Assembly: GCA_902532565.1 (NCBI GenBank)
Contig: CACAIR010000007.1
Coordinates: 1-41,480 of the forward strand
DNA: 41,480 bases
Origin: an uncultured Pelagibacteraceae bacterium
GTDB taxonomy: Bacteria > Pseudomonadota > Alphaproteobacteria > Pelagibacterales > Pelagibacteraceae
Reading direction: 5' to 3'
Shown: piece after piece, positions 16,015 to 24,546 of the stretch
Numbering within the stretch: position 1 is the stretch's first letter
Layout: each line of letters opens with the position of its first letter
Translations under genes and position numbers: made by a program
Notes under the pieces: model-generated
The model's database searches: none
Told to the model about the DNA's origin: nothing
What the model saw: only the letters and a program-made list of their open reading frames with translations

Positions 16015-17166
16015 GTGAATTTTAAACTTAAAGATATAGGCCCACAATTAATTACAGTAATAGCTGTTGTTCTTATCTTTGGTTTTTTCACATATAATGC
16101 ACAAGTCAATATGGAGAATAGAGGTATTGATTTTGGTTATGGATTTTTATCTCAAGAGTCTTCATTTGATGTTCAATTTTCTTTAATTGAATATGATGGA
16201 TCTCATTCATATTTTAGAGCTTATTTAGTTGGTTTATTAAATACAATACTTGTTTCAGTTATTGGGATTATTCTTGCAACTATACTTGGTGTCATAGTTG
16301 GTATAGCAAGACTTTCTCCAAATTATTTAATCAATAAATTTGCTGCTTTTTATGTAGAATTTTTTAGAAATATCCCATTACTTTTACAAATATTTTTTTG
16401 GTATTTTGCTGCTCTCAGAGCCTTACCACTTCCACAAGACGCAGAACCAATGTTTGGTATCTCTTTTTTAACTATAAAAGGTTTGTTTGTTCCTGCGTTT
16501 ATTTGGCAAAATTTTAATATTTTCTTTTATTCAATATTAGCTGCAATTATTACGATTATACTTATTCGTAATCACGCAAAAAAATTACAAGAAACTCAAG
16601 GTAAACAAACACCAGTTTTATTAATATCAATAGGTTTAATTTTTATTTTGCCTCTTTTGAGTTTTTTAATTGGTGGTGTAAGATTATCATTTGAGGTTCC
16701 AGTTTTAAAACAACTTGCTACAACATCATTCATTTATGAAGGTGGCGTAAGCTTGCCTCCTGAATTAATTGCCTTAGCATTATCTTTATCTCTATATACA
16801 GCAACTTTTATAGCAGAATGTGTAAGAGCTGGAATACAAGGTGTCGGTAAAGGCCAGAAAGAAGCAGCAGCCTCAATTGGTCTTACACCAAATCAGGTTC
16901 TTAAACTTGTGATAATGCCACAAGCTCTTAGAATAATAATACCACCTACAACAAACCAGTATCTAAATCTTACTAAGAATTCTTCATTAGCTGCCGCAAT
17001 AGCTTATCCTGATTTAGTATTAGTTTTTGCAGGAACAGCTTTAATGCAAACTGGTAAGGCTATTGAAATTGTATCTATTACAATGTTTACCTATTTATCA
17101 TTAAGTATTTCAATTTCAATATTAATGAATTGGTACAATAAAAAAATTGCTATACAGGAAAAATGA
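16015..17166 (+). CDS. aapQ: General L-amino-acid ABC transporter permease AapQ
   Basis: This is one of two inner-membrane permeases of the aap system. The 383-residue protein begins at a GTG, the start that preserves the first membrane helix (about 9-27). It has the family HisM-type transport domain: the LVGLLNTILVSVIGIILAT region near 75, EFFRNIPLLLQIFFWYFA near 118, and the EAA loop EAAASIGLTPNQVLKLVIMP near 283 that contacts the ATPase. TTNQYLNLTKNSSLAAAIAYPDL follows, split here as TTNQYLNLTKNSS and AAAIAYPDL. A -10-like ATATTATC lies just before the start and no Shine-Dalgarno sequence is seen. The stop overlaps the aapM start (ATGA). Confidence 0.93.
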   Translation: MNFKLKDIGPQLITVIAVVLIFGFFTYNAQVNMENRGIDFGYGFLSQESSFDVQFSLIEYDGSHSYFRAYLVGLLNTILVSVIGIILATILGVIVGIARLSPNYLINKFAAFYVEFFRNIPLLLQIFFWYFAALRALPLPQDAEPMFGISFLTIKGLFVPAFIWQNFNIFFYSILAAIITIILIRNHAKKLQETQGKQTPVLLISIGLIFILPLLSFLIGGVRLSFEVPVLKQLATTSFIYEGGVSLPPELIALALSLSLYTATFIAECVRAGIQGVGKGQKEAAASIGLTPNQVLKLVIMPQALRIIIPPTTNQYLNLTKNSSLAAAIAYPDLVLVFAGTALMQTGKAIEIVSITMFTYLSLSISISILMNWYNKKIAIQEK

Positions 17167-18608
17167 TGTCTAAAATTAATTTTTTAAAACCTGATAAGTC
17201 TAATCTTTATACTTTTTTATATTTAGGTTCTTTTTTATTTTTTGTTAGTGTTTTAGATGTTCTTTTGAACTCTTTTTTTAGTTTAAATCTAACAGGATTT
17301 TTACCTGATTTTTTAAGTTTTTTATTACCGTTAATAATTGGCTTTATTGGTTTATATTTTATAAGGATTGAATTAAGTGGTATAAAACAACTAGATTTAT
17401 TAAATAAGCATATTAATACAAATAATTTTAATGCTGTACTATCTTTATTAATTATATTTATAATTTTAAAATCCATCCCACCCATATTAAGTTGGTTTTT
17501 TGTTAACGCTAGTTTTGCAGGCGACTCAAAAGATGTTTGTACAGGTTCAGGAGCTTGCTGGACTTACATAAAAGTTTGGATGAGAAGATTTATGTACGGG
17601 ATGTATCCAAATGCAGAACAATGGAGAATTAATTTATCTTTTATAGCTTTAGCCTTACTTGGCTCTGTTGGATATTTTGCTATTGATAGATTTAAGAAAT
17701 ATTTAACACTTTATTATGTTGTAATTTATCCATTCATAGCATTTTTGTTTATATTTTTCTTTATCTCTGGTGGTCCTGTATTTTTCGACTTCTCTTATGG
17801 AATTATTGCAGCAATTTTATCAATAATTATTGGATTTTTTATACCCAGTAGATTTAAATTTTATTATTTTTTAATAGTTCCTTTTGCAATATATATTTTA
17901 TTAAAATATTTTCTCTTTTTTGAAGAATATATTGAGTTAGGTAAGCTAGATGGTTTAAATTGGGTGGAAACTGGTGCTTGGGGAGGTTTATCACTTACTT
18001 TTATAATTTCTTTCTTTTGTTTGATATTTTGTTTTCCAATTGGGATGGCTTTTGCTTTAGGAAGAAGATCTAATTTTCCATTAATTAGATATATTTCAAT
18101 AGGTTTCATTGAATTTTGGAGAGGGGTTCCTTTGATTACTGTTTTATTTATGTCTGCTGTAATGTTTCCGATGTTTTTACCAGCTGATTTTTTTATAGAT
18201 AAGTTGGTAAGATGCATAATAGCAATATCATTGTTTGAGGCAGCGTATGTTGCGGAAGTAATTAGAGGCGGATTACAAGCATTACCAAGGGGTCAGTACG
18301 AAGCTGCAAAATCTTTAGGTATGGGATATTGGAGAATGCATATATTTGTAATTTTACCACAAGCTTTAAAATTAGTTATTCCTGGAATTGCAAATACATT
18401 TCTAGCTTTAGTAAAAGATACTCCGTTGATTTTTGTAGTTGGTTTATTGGAAATAGTAGGCATGCTCAATTTAGCCAAAACTAATCCAGAATGGTTAGGA
18501 TTTGCTATGGAAGGTTATGTTTTTGCTGCAATAATTTTCTGGATTATTTGTTATGCAATGAGTAAATATAGCTATAATCTAGAACAAAAATATAAAACTG
18601 ATCGATAA
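17163..18608 (+). CDS. aapM: General L-amino-acid ABC transporter permease AapM, N-terminally extended
   Basis: This is the second permease of the aap system, forming a heterodimer with AapQ. The family portion begins around residue 90 (LKSIPPILSWFFVNASF), includes GACWTYIKVWMRRFMYGMYP, the permease domain with EFWRGVPLITVLFM, the EAA loop YEAAKSLGMGYWRMHIFVIL, and LVKDTPLIFVVGLLE. At 481 residues it is about 100 longer than typical AapM (about 370-390). The excess is an N-terminal block with two further hydrophobic helices (about 17-38 and 46-67) of unknown role. Two consecutive ATGs occur at the start; the first overlaps the aapQ stop. aapP follows after six bases. Confidence 0.92.
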   Translation: MMSKINFLKPDKSNLYTFLYLGSFLFFVSVLDVLLNSFFSLNLTGFLPDFLSFLLPLIIGFIGLYFIRIELSGIKQLDLLNKHINTNNFNAVLSLLIIFIILKSIPPILSWFFVNASFAGDSKDVCTGSGACWTYIKVWMRRFMYGMYPNAEQWRINLSFIALALLGSVGYFAIDRFKKYLTLYYVVIYPFIAFLFIFFFISGGPVFFDFSYGIIAAILSIIIGFFIPSRFKFYYFLIVPFAIYILLKYFLFFEEYIELGKLDGLNWVETGAWGGLSLTFIISFFCLIFCFPIGMAFALGRRSNFPLIRYISIGFIEFWRGVPLITVLFMSAVMFPMFLPADFFIDKLVRCIIAISLFEAAYVAEVIRGGLQALPRGQYEAAKSLGMGYWRMHIFVILPQALKLVIPGIANTFLALVKDTPLIFVVGLLEIVGMLNLAKTNPEWLGFAMEGYVFAAIIFWIICYAMSKYSYNLEQKYKTDR

Positions 18609-18614
18609 AAGACT

Positions 18615-19349
18615 ATGTCAAATAACATAATCAAAATCAATAACATGAATAAATGGTTTGGAGATTTTCAAGTTTTAAAAGGTATTAATTTAGAGGTTAA
18701 ACCAAAAGAAAAAATTGTTGTTTGTGGTCCCTCTGGATCTGGTAAGTCTACATTAATTAGATGTATAAATAGACTAGAAGAGCATCAGGAAGGAGATATA
18801 ATTGTTGATGGAACAACTTTAACTGAAGATACAAAAAATATTGAACAAATAAGAGCAGAGGTTGGAATGGTATTTCAACAATTTAATTTATTTCCACATT
18901 TATCAATTTTAGATAATTGTACGCTTGCGCCTATTTGGGTTAAGAAATTGCCAAAAAAAGACGCTGAAAAATTAGCTTTGGAGCATTTAGATCGAGTACA
19001 AATTTTAGATCAAGCACAAAAATATCCCGGTCAATTATCAGGTGGTCAGCAACAAAGAGTGGCGATTGCTAGAGCTCTTTGCATGAAACCAAAAATAATG
19101 CTTTTTGACGAACCTACCTCAGCTTTAGATCCTGAAATGATAAAAGAAGTATTAGATGTCATGGTTAATTTAGCAAAACAAGGAATGACTATGATAGTAG
19201 TTACCCATGAAATGGGATTTGCCAAAGAAGTAGCAGATCAAATGATATTTATGGATGAAGGTAAAATAGTAGAAAAAGCTGATACAAAGGAATTTTTTGC
19301 TAATCCAAAAAATGATAGAACCAAGTTATTTCTTAGTCAAATTCTCTAA
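18615..19349 (+). CDS. aapP: General L-amino-acid ABC transporter ATP-binding protein
   Basis: This is the cytoplasmic ATPase driving the aap transporter. The 244-residue protein is a complete ABC domain of the polar-amino-acid group. It has Walker [10 protein letters not shown] (38-46), Q-loop [10 protein letters not shown], signature [15 protein letters not shown] (from 141), Walker B IMLFDEP with E166, D-loop SALDP and the switch histidine in VVTHEMGFA. It is the last gene of aapJQMP. No intrinsic terminator is evident downstream; a 150-base gap leads to a small regulator gene. Confidence 0.96.
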   Translation: MSNNIIKINNMNKWFGDFQVLKGINLEVKPKEKIVVCGPSGSGKSTLIRCINRLEEHQEGDIIVDGTTLTEDTKNIEQIRAEVGMVFQQFNLFPHLSILDNCTLAPIWVKKLPKKDAEKLALEHLDRVQILDQAQKYPGQLSGGQQQRVAIARALCMKPKIMLFDEPTSALDPEMIKEVLDVMVNLAKQGMTMIVVTHEMGFAKEVADQMIFMDEGKIVEKADTKEFFANPKNDRTKLFLSQIL

Positions 19350-19388
19350 AATCAATAAAAAAATTATTTATTTAATGTAATTAATTGC

Positions 19389-19417
19389 TTGACGTACTTA
19401 TTGATTTTCTCTGAATT
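19389..19417 (+). promoter_or_regulatory. Weak candidate promoter for the XRE-family gene
   Basis: TTGACG (19389-19394) is a good -35 hexamer, but at 17 bases downstream only TGAATT is found, a poor -10. The 150-base gap also holds a TTTTCTC/GAGAAAA inverted repeat and a TTGTT-TT-AACAA repeat just ahead of the ribosome-binding sequence. The promoter position is uncertain. Confidence 0.25.
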
Positions 19418-19499
19418 TGAGAAAAAAAATATATTTTAATCTTGATGTTCTTATGAAAAATCTGTTGAATATTGTTTTAACAAATTAAGAGGGGTCTTA

Positions 19500-19871
19500 A
19501 TGGAGGATAATTTCAATAAACATTTAGGTAATAAGCTTAAGATTAGAAGATTAGCTTTAGGTTTAACACAAACTAAAGTTGCTAAAGCTATAAATGTCAC
19601 TTTCCAACAAATACAAAAATATGAAAAAGGTACAAATGGTGTTAGTTCAATTAGACTACTTCAATTGTCTAATTATCTAAAAGTTCCAATTAATTATTTC
19701 TTTGAAGATTTTTCAGAATATTTAATTAATTTAGAAAAATCTCGAGAGGGACATATGAACGTAAATTATAATTTTTTAGTAAAATTGTACACTGAGCTTA
19801 ACTCAGACCAAAAATTAAAATTTAATAAATCCTTACAACTTACGAATAATACAATTTCTAAAGTTGGATAA
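19500..19871 (+). CDS. XRE-family helix-turn-helix transcriptional regulator
   Basis: This is a 123-residue DNA-binding protein. Residues about 8-65 form a Cro/CI-type helix-turn-helix: LGNKLKIRRLALGLTQTKVA, AINVTFQQIQKYEKGTNG, and IRLLQLSNYLKVPINYFFED. Alphaproteobacteria have many similar small regulators with a short C-terminal part, which here has no recognisable ligand-binding domain. It has a strong ribosome-binding sequence (AAGAGGGG). Target genes are unknown. It sits directly downstream of the aap transporter genes and could act on them or on itself, but this is only inferred from position. The gene ends seven bases from the convergent tRNA-Asn. Confidence 0.88.
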   Translation: MEDNFNKHLGNKLKIRRLALGLTQTKVAKAINVTFQQIQKYEKGTNGVSSIRLLQLSNYLKVPINYFFEDFSEYLINLEKSREGHMNVNYNFLVKLYTELNSDQKLKFNKSLQLTNNTISKVG

Positions 19872-19878
19872 AAATTAC

Positions 19879-19954
19879 TGGCTCCTCGGGCAGGACTCGA
19901 ACCTGCGACCAATTGATTAACAGTCAACTGCTCTACCAACTGAGCTACCGAGGA
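19879..19954 (-). tRNA. tRNA-Asn (anticodon GUU)
   Basis: A 76-base cloverleaf on the reverse strand. The acceptor stem TCCTCGG pairs with CCGAGGA, the D arm is GCTCAGTTGGTAGAGC, the anticodon loop CTGTTAA gives GTT, and the T arm is GCAGGTTCGAGTCCTGC. Discriminator G and CCA are encoded. It is probably cotranscribed with tRNA-Cys, which lies 51 bases upstream on the same strand. Confidence 0.97.
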
Positions 19955-20005
19955 ATATAAAAACTCAACTTACTTTTTTTTATAACTAAAACAAGATTTT
20001 TTTTA

Positions 20006-20079
20006 TGGAGGCAACGCCCGGAATCGAACCGGGATACAAGGATTTGCAATCCTCTGCGTAACCATTCCGCCACGTTGCC
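20006..20079 (-). tRNA. tRNA-Cys (anticodon GCA)
   Basis: A 74-base cloverleaf on the reverse strand. The acceptor stem GGCAACG pairs with CGTTGCC, the anticodon loop TTGCAAA gives GCA, and the T arm is CCCGGTTCGATTCCGGG. The discriminator base is U, the known identity element for cysteinyl-tRNA synthetase, followed by encoded CCA. Its promoter should lie in the 121-base gap shared with valS, but I cannot place it with confidence. Confidence 0.97.
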
Positions 20080-20134
20080 TTAATTTTAGTAAAATAGCTA
20101 CAAGCAATTTTATATAAAATTTTTTTGATTAGTC

Positions 20135-20200
20135 TATTAAATAACAAACTAAATTCATTATTGTTAATTTAGATTATTAAATTATAAACTAAGTACATTC
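20135..20200. repeat. Imperfect 26-base direct repeat at 40-base spacing before valS
   Basis: The stretch starting TATTAAATAACAAACT at 20135 recurs as TATTAAATTATAAACT at 20175. About 22 of 26 positions match at an exact 40-base offset. The second copy contains TATAAA, a possible -10 for valS, ending 12 bases before its ATG. The repeat may be regulatory or chance in AT-rich DNA. Confidence 0.4.
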
Positions 20201-22828
20201 ATGATAAGCGATAAATATATACATTCTGAAGTAGAGGATAAAATTTATGCTTATTGGGAGAAAAATAGATTATTTGAACCAAAAAAAAACTTCAAAAAAT
20301 TTTCCATTGTTATTCCACCTCCAAATATAACTGGAAGTTTACACATGGGTCATGCTCTAAATAATTCTATTCAAGATTTATTAATTCGATATTATCGAAT
20401 GAATAATTACGAAACTTTATGGCAGCCTGGAACTGATCATGCAGGAATTGCAACCCAAGCTCTTGTTGAAAAAAAACTTGAAAAAGACAATTTAAATAAA
20501 AATGATTTAGGTAGAGAAAAGTTTATAGAAAAAGTTTGGGAATGGAAAAATCAATATGGGGACATTATTATTAATCAACTTAAAAAACTAGGGTGCTCTT
20601 GTGATTGGTCTAGAAACGCTTTTACAATGGATAAAAATCTATCAAAATCAGTTGTCAAAGTTTTTGTTGAATTACATAATAAAAAATTAATTTATAAAGC
20701 AGAAAAACTGGTCAATTGGGACACAGTTTTAAAAACGGCTATATCTGATTTAGAGGTCGATCAAAGAGAAATGAACTCAAAAATATACTACATTAAATAC
20801 CCAATAGATAAATCTTCAGATTTTATAACTATTGCAACCACAAGACCCGAAACAATGCTTGGAGATACAGCTATTGCTGTTAATCCAAAAGATAAAAGGT
20901 TTAAAAAATACGTTGGTAAAACTGTCACTATACCAATAGTAGGCAGAAAAATAAAAATAATAAAAGATGATTATGCCGATCCTGATCAAGGAACTGGTGC
21001 ATTGAAAATTACCCCGGCTCATGACTTTAATGATTATGATGTTGGTCAAAGAAATAAGCTTGATATTATAAATGTGTTCACTGAAGATGGAAAAATTAAT
21101 AATAATTCTCCTAGTCATTATGTTGGATTAGATAGATTTGAAGCACGTAAAAAAATTTTAAACGAATTAAAAGAAAAAGATTTTTTTGTAAAAGAAGAAA
21201 ATATAAAAAATAAAGTACCTTACGGAGATAGATCAAATTCGATTATAGAACCATTTTTAACAGAGCAATGGTTTGTAAATGCAAAAAAATTAGCTGTTAA
21301 AGCTAAGCAAATAGTTAAATCAAAAAAAACAAATTTCTTTCCGGAAAATTGGTCAAAGACTTATTTTCAATGGATGAATAATATTGAGCCTTGGTGTATT
21401 TCTAGACAACTTTGGTGGGGCCATCAAATACCAGCTTGGTATGGTCCCGATAAAAAAATCTTTGTAGCAACAAATGAGACTGATGCAAAAAACCAAGCTA
21501 AAAAATTTTATAAAAAAGATGTAAAAATTACTAGAGATCCTGATGTTTTAGATACATGGTTTTCATCTGGTTTATGGCCTTTTGCAACATTAGGTTGGCC
21601 TGATAAAAAAGATTTTGTTAAAAAATTTTATCCAACAACTGTTTTAGTAACTGGTTTTGATATTATTTTCTTTTGGGTTGCTAGAATGATGATGTTTGGA
21701 ATGGAATTTTTAAATAAAGAACCATTTAAAAACATTTATGTTCATGCTTTAGTTAGAGATGAAAAAGGACAAAAAATGTCTAAGTCAAAAGGAAATGTAA
21801 TAGATCCATTAGATTTAATTGAAAAGTATAGTGCAGATGCTTTAAGATTTACTCTTCTTTCAATGGCATCACCAGGTACTGATGTTAAACTTTCAGAAGA
21901 TAGAGTTAAGGGGTATAGAAATTTTTTAAATAAGTTATGGAATGCTAATAATTTTTTAATTACCAATAAATGTGATTTTAATAAAACAGATAAAGTACCC
22001 AAAACTACACTAAATATTAATAAATGGATATATGCAGAGCTAATTCAAACCAAAGATAAAATTAATAAAAATCTTAAAGATTACCGATTTGATGAAGCAG
22101 CTAAAAATGCTTACCAGTTTGCTTGGCACTCTTATTGTGACTGGTACATTGAGCTTTCAAAAACAATTCTCTTTTCAGGTGATGAAAAATCTAAAAAAGA
22201 GGTAAAAGAAGTATCAGCTTACATATTTAAACAAATACTTATTATTCTTCATCCATTTATTCCATTTGTTACGGAAAAAATCTGGTTAAAAAATAAATTT
22301 GATAAATCAAATAAGAATTTTCTAATGCATGCTAATTGGCCATTAGGAAAAGCTAAGAAAGATCAATCTATGAAAGATGTAGAAAGTATTATCAATGTTA
22401 TTTCTGAGCTTAGATCATTTAAGAATGAATTAAATGTGAGCCCAGGGTCATTTGTAGATATTTCAATTAGTAAGATTACTAAAAAAAATAAAACACTAAT
22501 GATTAATAATGAAATTATTCTCAAAAAGCTTGGTCGTATCAATAATTTCTTTGATAAAGACCAAGAAAAACCATCAACCACATTAGTTATATCTGGTGAA
22601 ATATTTAAGATCTATTTTGATGAAAATGTCGATTTAAATCTAATAAAAGAAAACTTAGTTAAAAGACAGAATAAATATCAAGAGGAAATGAACAAAATAT
22701 CTCAACGATTATCTAATAAAAATTTCACTGATAGAGCTCCAAAAAATATTGTTGAACAAGAAAAAACTAACTATAGTAATTTAAAAAATGATATCAAAAA
22801 AATATCATTAACAATTGAAAGTTTATAA
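20201..22828 (+). CDS. valS: Valyl-tRNA synthetase
   Basis: This enzyme charges tRNA-Val with valine. The 875-residue protein is a class Ia synthetase. It has the HIGH-type motif HMGH (48-51, in PPPNITGSLHMGH), the editing domain with TTRPETMLGDTAIAVNP, the zinc-free core including WCISRQLWWGHQIPAW, the KMSKS motif (525-529), the anticodon-binding helical domain, and a C-terminal coiled coil (about 800-875, Lys/Glu/Asn-rich). It is a little shorter than E. coli ValS (951) but all parts are present. There is no Shine-Dalgarno sequence. Its stop overlaps the ilvD start by one base (TAATG), linking valine charging with branched-chain amino-acid synthesis. Confidence 0.97.
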   Translation: MISDKYIHSEVEDKIYAYWEKNRLFEPKKNFKKFSIVIPPPNITGSLHMGHALNNSIQDLLIRYYRMNNYETLWQPGTDHAGIATQALVEKKLEKDNLNKNDLGREKFIEKVWEWKNQYGDIIINQLKKLGCSCDWSRNAFTMDKNLSKSVVKVFVELHNKKLIYKAEKLVNWDTVLKTAISDLEVDQREMNSKIYYIKYPIDKSSDFITIATTRPETMLGDTAIAVNPKDKRFKKYVGKTVTIPIVGRKIKIIKDDYADPDQGTGALKITPAHDFNDYDVGQRNKLDIINVFTEDGKINNNSPSHYVGLDRFEARKKILNELKEKDFFVKEENIKNKVPYGDRSNSIIEPFLTEQWFVNAKKLAVKAKQIVKSKKTNFFPENWSKTYFQWMNNIEPWCISRQLWWGHQIPAWYGPDKKIFVATNETDAKNQAKKFYKKDVKITRDPDVLDTWFSSGLWPFATLGWPDKKDFVKKFYPTTVLVTGFDIIFFWVARMMMFGMEFLNKEPFKNIYVHALVRDEKGQKMSKSKGNVIDPLDLIEKYSADALRFTLLSMASPGTDVKLSEDRVKGYRNFLNKLWNANNFLITNKCDFNKTDKVPKTTLNINKWIYAELIQTKDKINKNLKDYRFDEAAKNAYQFAWHSYCDWYIELSKTILFSGDEKSKKEVKEVSAYIFKQILIILHPFIPFVTEKIWLKNKFDKSNKNFLMHANWPLGKAKKDQSMKDVESIINVISELRSFKNELNVSPGSFVDISISKITKKNKTLMINNEIILKKLGRINNFFDKDQEKPSTTLVISGEIFKIYFDENVDLNLIKENLVKRQNKYQEEMNKISQRLSNKNFTDRAPKNIVEQEKTNYSNLKNDIKKISLTIESL

Positions 22829-24546
22829 TGCGGAAGTTTAACAAGAAGAGTTTACCCAGTAGGCATACATCTTTAGGAGCTGATAGGGCGCCGCATAGAT
22901 CATTTTACTATGCAATGGGTGAAACTGAGAAAGATGTATCAAAACCATTTATAGGTGTTGTATCTACATGGAATGAGGCTGCTCCGTGTAATATTGCATT
23001 AATGAGACAAGCTCAATCAGTTAAAAAAGGTGTAAGAGCCTCAGGTGGAACCCCAAGAGAATTTTGTACAATTACTGTTACTGATGGTATTGCAATGGGC
23101 CATGAAGGAATGAAATCTTCATTAATCTCTAGAGAAGTAATAGCAGACTCTGCAGAACTTACTGTTAGAGGTCATTGTTATGATGCATTAGTAGGTATTG
23201 CAGGTTGTGATAAATCTTTACCAGGATTGATGATGTCTATGGTCCGATTAAATGTTCCAAGTGTTTTTATTTATGGAGGATCAATACTGCCAGGTAGATA
23301 TAAAGGTAAAGATGTAACTGTTGTAGATGTATTTGAAGCAGTTGGAAAACATTCTTCAGGGCAAATGTCAGCTAAAGAATTAAGAAAATTAGAATTAGTT
23401 GCATGCCCTAGTGCAGGTGCTTGTGGTGGTCAGTTTACTGCAAATACAATGGCCTGTGTATCAGAAGCTATTGGTTTAGCATTACCTTACTCTGCAGGAA
23501 CACCAGCTCCTTATGAAGAAAGAGATAAGTATGCAAAATTAAGTGGTAAAATGGTAATGGAATTATTAGCAAAAAAAATTAAACCAAGAGATATTGTTAC
23601 AAAAAAAGCATTAGAAAATGCTGCAACAATTGTTGCAGCAACTGGTGGTTCAACTAATGCAGCATTACACTTGCCTGCCATTGCAAATGAAGCTGGAATT
23701 AAATTTGATTTAATGGATGTTGCAAAAATATTTAAAAAGACTCCTTATCTTGCAGATCTAAAACCAGGTGGAAAATATGTTGCTAAAGATATGTGGTTAG
23801 CTGGTGGTGTACCAATGTTATTAAAAACTCTGTATGATGGTGGTTATATTCATGGTGACTGTATGACAGTAACTGGCAATTCTATGAAAGAAAATTTAAG
23901 AGGAATTAAGTTTAATCCAAAACAAAAAGTTTTAAGAGCTTATAATAGACCTTTGTCACCAGATGGAGGTGTTGTTGGACTTAAAGGTAATTTAGCACCT
24001 GAAGGTGGAATTGTTAAAATTGCAGGATTAAAGAAATTACAATTTTCAGGAAGAGCAAGATGTTTTGATAATGAAGAAAGTGCAATGAAAGCAGTCCAAA
24101 GCAGAAAATATAAAGATGGTGATGTAATCATTATAAGATACGAAGGCCCAGTAGGGGGACCAGGTATGAGAGAAATGCTATCAACAACAGGTGCTATTTA
24201 TGGACAAGGTAAGGGAGAGAAGGTTGCTCTAATAACTGATGGAAGGTTTTCAGGAGCAACTAGAGGATTTTGTGTAGGCCATGTTGGACCCGAGGCAGCA
24301 CTAGGCGGTCCAATCGCTTTATTACGCAATGGAGATATGATTGATATTGATGCTAAAAAAGGAACTATTAATGTTCGATTAACTAGGGCTCAATTAGCTT
24401 CAAGAAAAAGGAAATGGAAGGCTAAAAAATCTGAATTTGGATCAGGGACACTTTGGAAATATGCACAAACAGTCGGACCTGCATATTTAGGGGCGCCAAC
24501 GCATCCTGGTAAGAAAAAAGAAGTTAAGGATTACTCAAAAATTTAA
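22828..24546 (+). CDS. ilvD: Dihydroxy-acid dehydratase
   Basis: IlvD dehydrates 2,3-dihydroxy-isovalerate and -methylvalerate to the 2-oxoacids that become valine, leucine and isoleucine. The 572-residue protein has the three Fe-S cluster cysteines C54 (AAPCNIAL), C127 (AGCDKSLPG) and C199 (GACGG), with K129 at the expected magnesium-site position. Family blocks GRARCFDNEESA and GPVGGPGMREML are also present. The spacing of the cysteines matches the IlvD group. It overlaps valS and the next gene by one base each, so it lacks its own leader and a classical attenuator is not possible here. GC content appears slightly higher than its neighbours because of glycine and alanine codons. Confidence 0.96.
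   Translation: MRKFNKKSLPSRHTSLGADRAPHRSFYYAMGETEKDVSKPFIGVVSTWNEAAPCNIALMRQAQSVKKGVRASGGTPREFCTITVTDGIAMGHEGMKSSLISREVIADSAELTVRGHCYDALVGIAGCDKSLPGLMMSMVRLNVPSVFIYGGSILPGRYKGKDVTVVDVFEAVGKHSSGQMSAKELRKLELVACPSAGACGGQFTANTMACVSEAIGLALPYSAGTPAPYEERDKYAKLSGKMVMELLAKKIKPRDIVTKKALENAATIVAATGGSTNAALHLPAIANEAGIKFDLMDVAKIFKKTPYLADLKPGGKYVAKDMWLAGGVPMLLKTLYDGGYIHGDCMTVTGNSMKENLRGIKFNPKQKVLRAYNRPLSPDGGVVGLKGNLAPEGGIVKIAGLKKLQFSGRARCFDNEESAMKAVQSRKYKDGDVIIIRYEGPVGGPGMREMLSTTGAIYGQGKGEKVALITDGRFSGATRGFCVGHVGPEAALGGPIALLRNGDMIDIDAKKGTINVRLTRAQLASRKRKWKAKKSEFGSGTLWKYAQTVGPAYLGAPTHPGKKKEVKDYSKI

Noticed and set aside
19405..19425. TTTTCTC/GAGAAAA hairpin after aapP considered as a terminator
   Set aside because: The stem is AT-rich and followed by A rather than T on the plus strand. 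On the minus strand the T run lies on the wrong side.
19453..19488. An 11-codon frame (MKNLLNIVLTN) ending just before the XRE ribosome-binding sequence, possibly a leader peptide
   Set aside because: It has no ribosome-binding sequence, no run of regulatory codons and no alternative hairpins. Such short frames are expected by chance.
22790..22860. An attenuator or riboswitch controlling ilvD
   Set aside because: ilvD begins one base inside the valS stop codon, leaving no leader in which such an element could sit.
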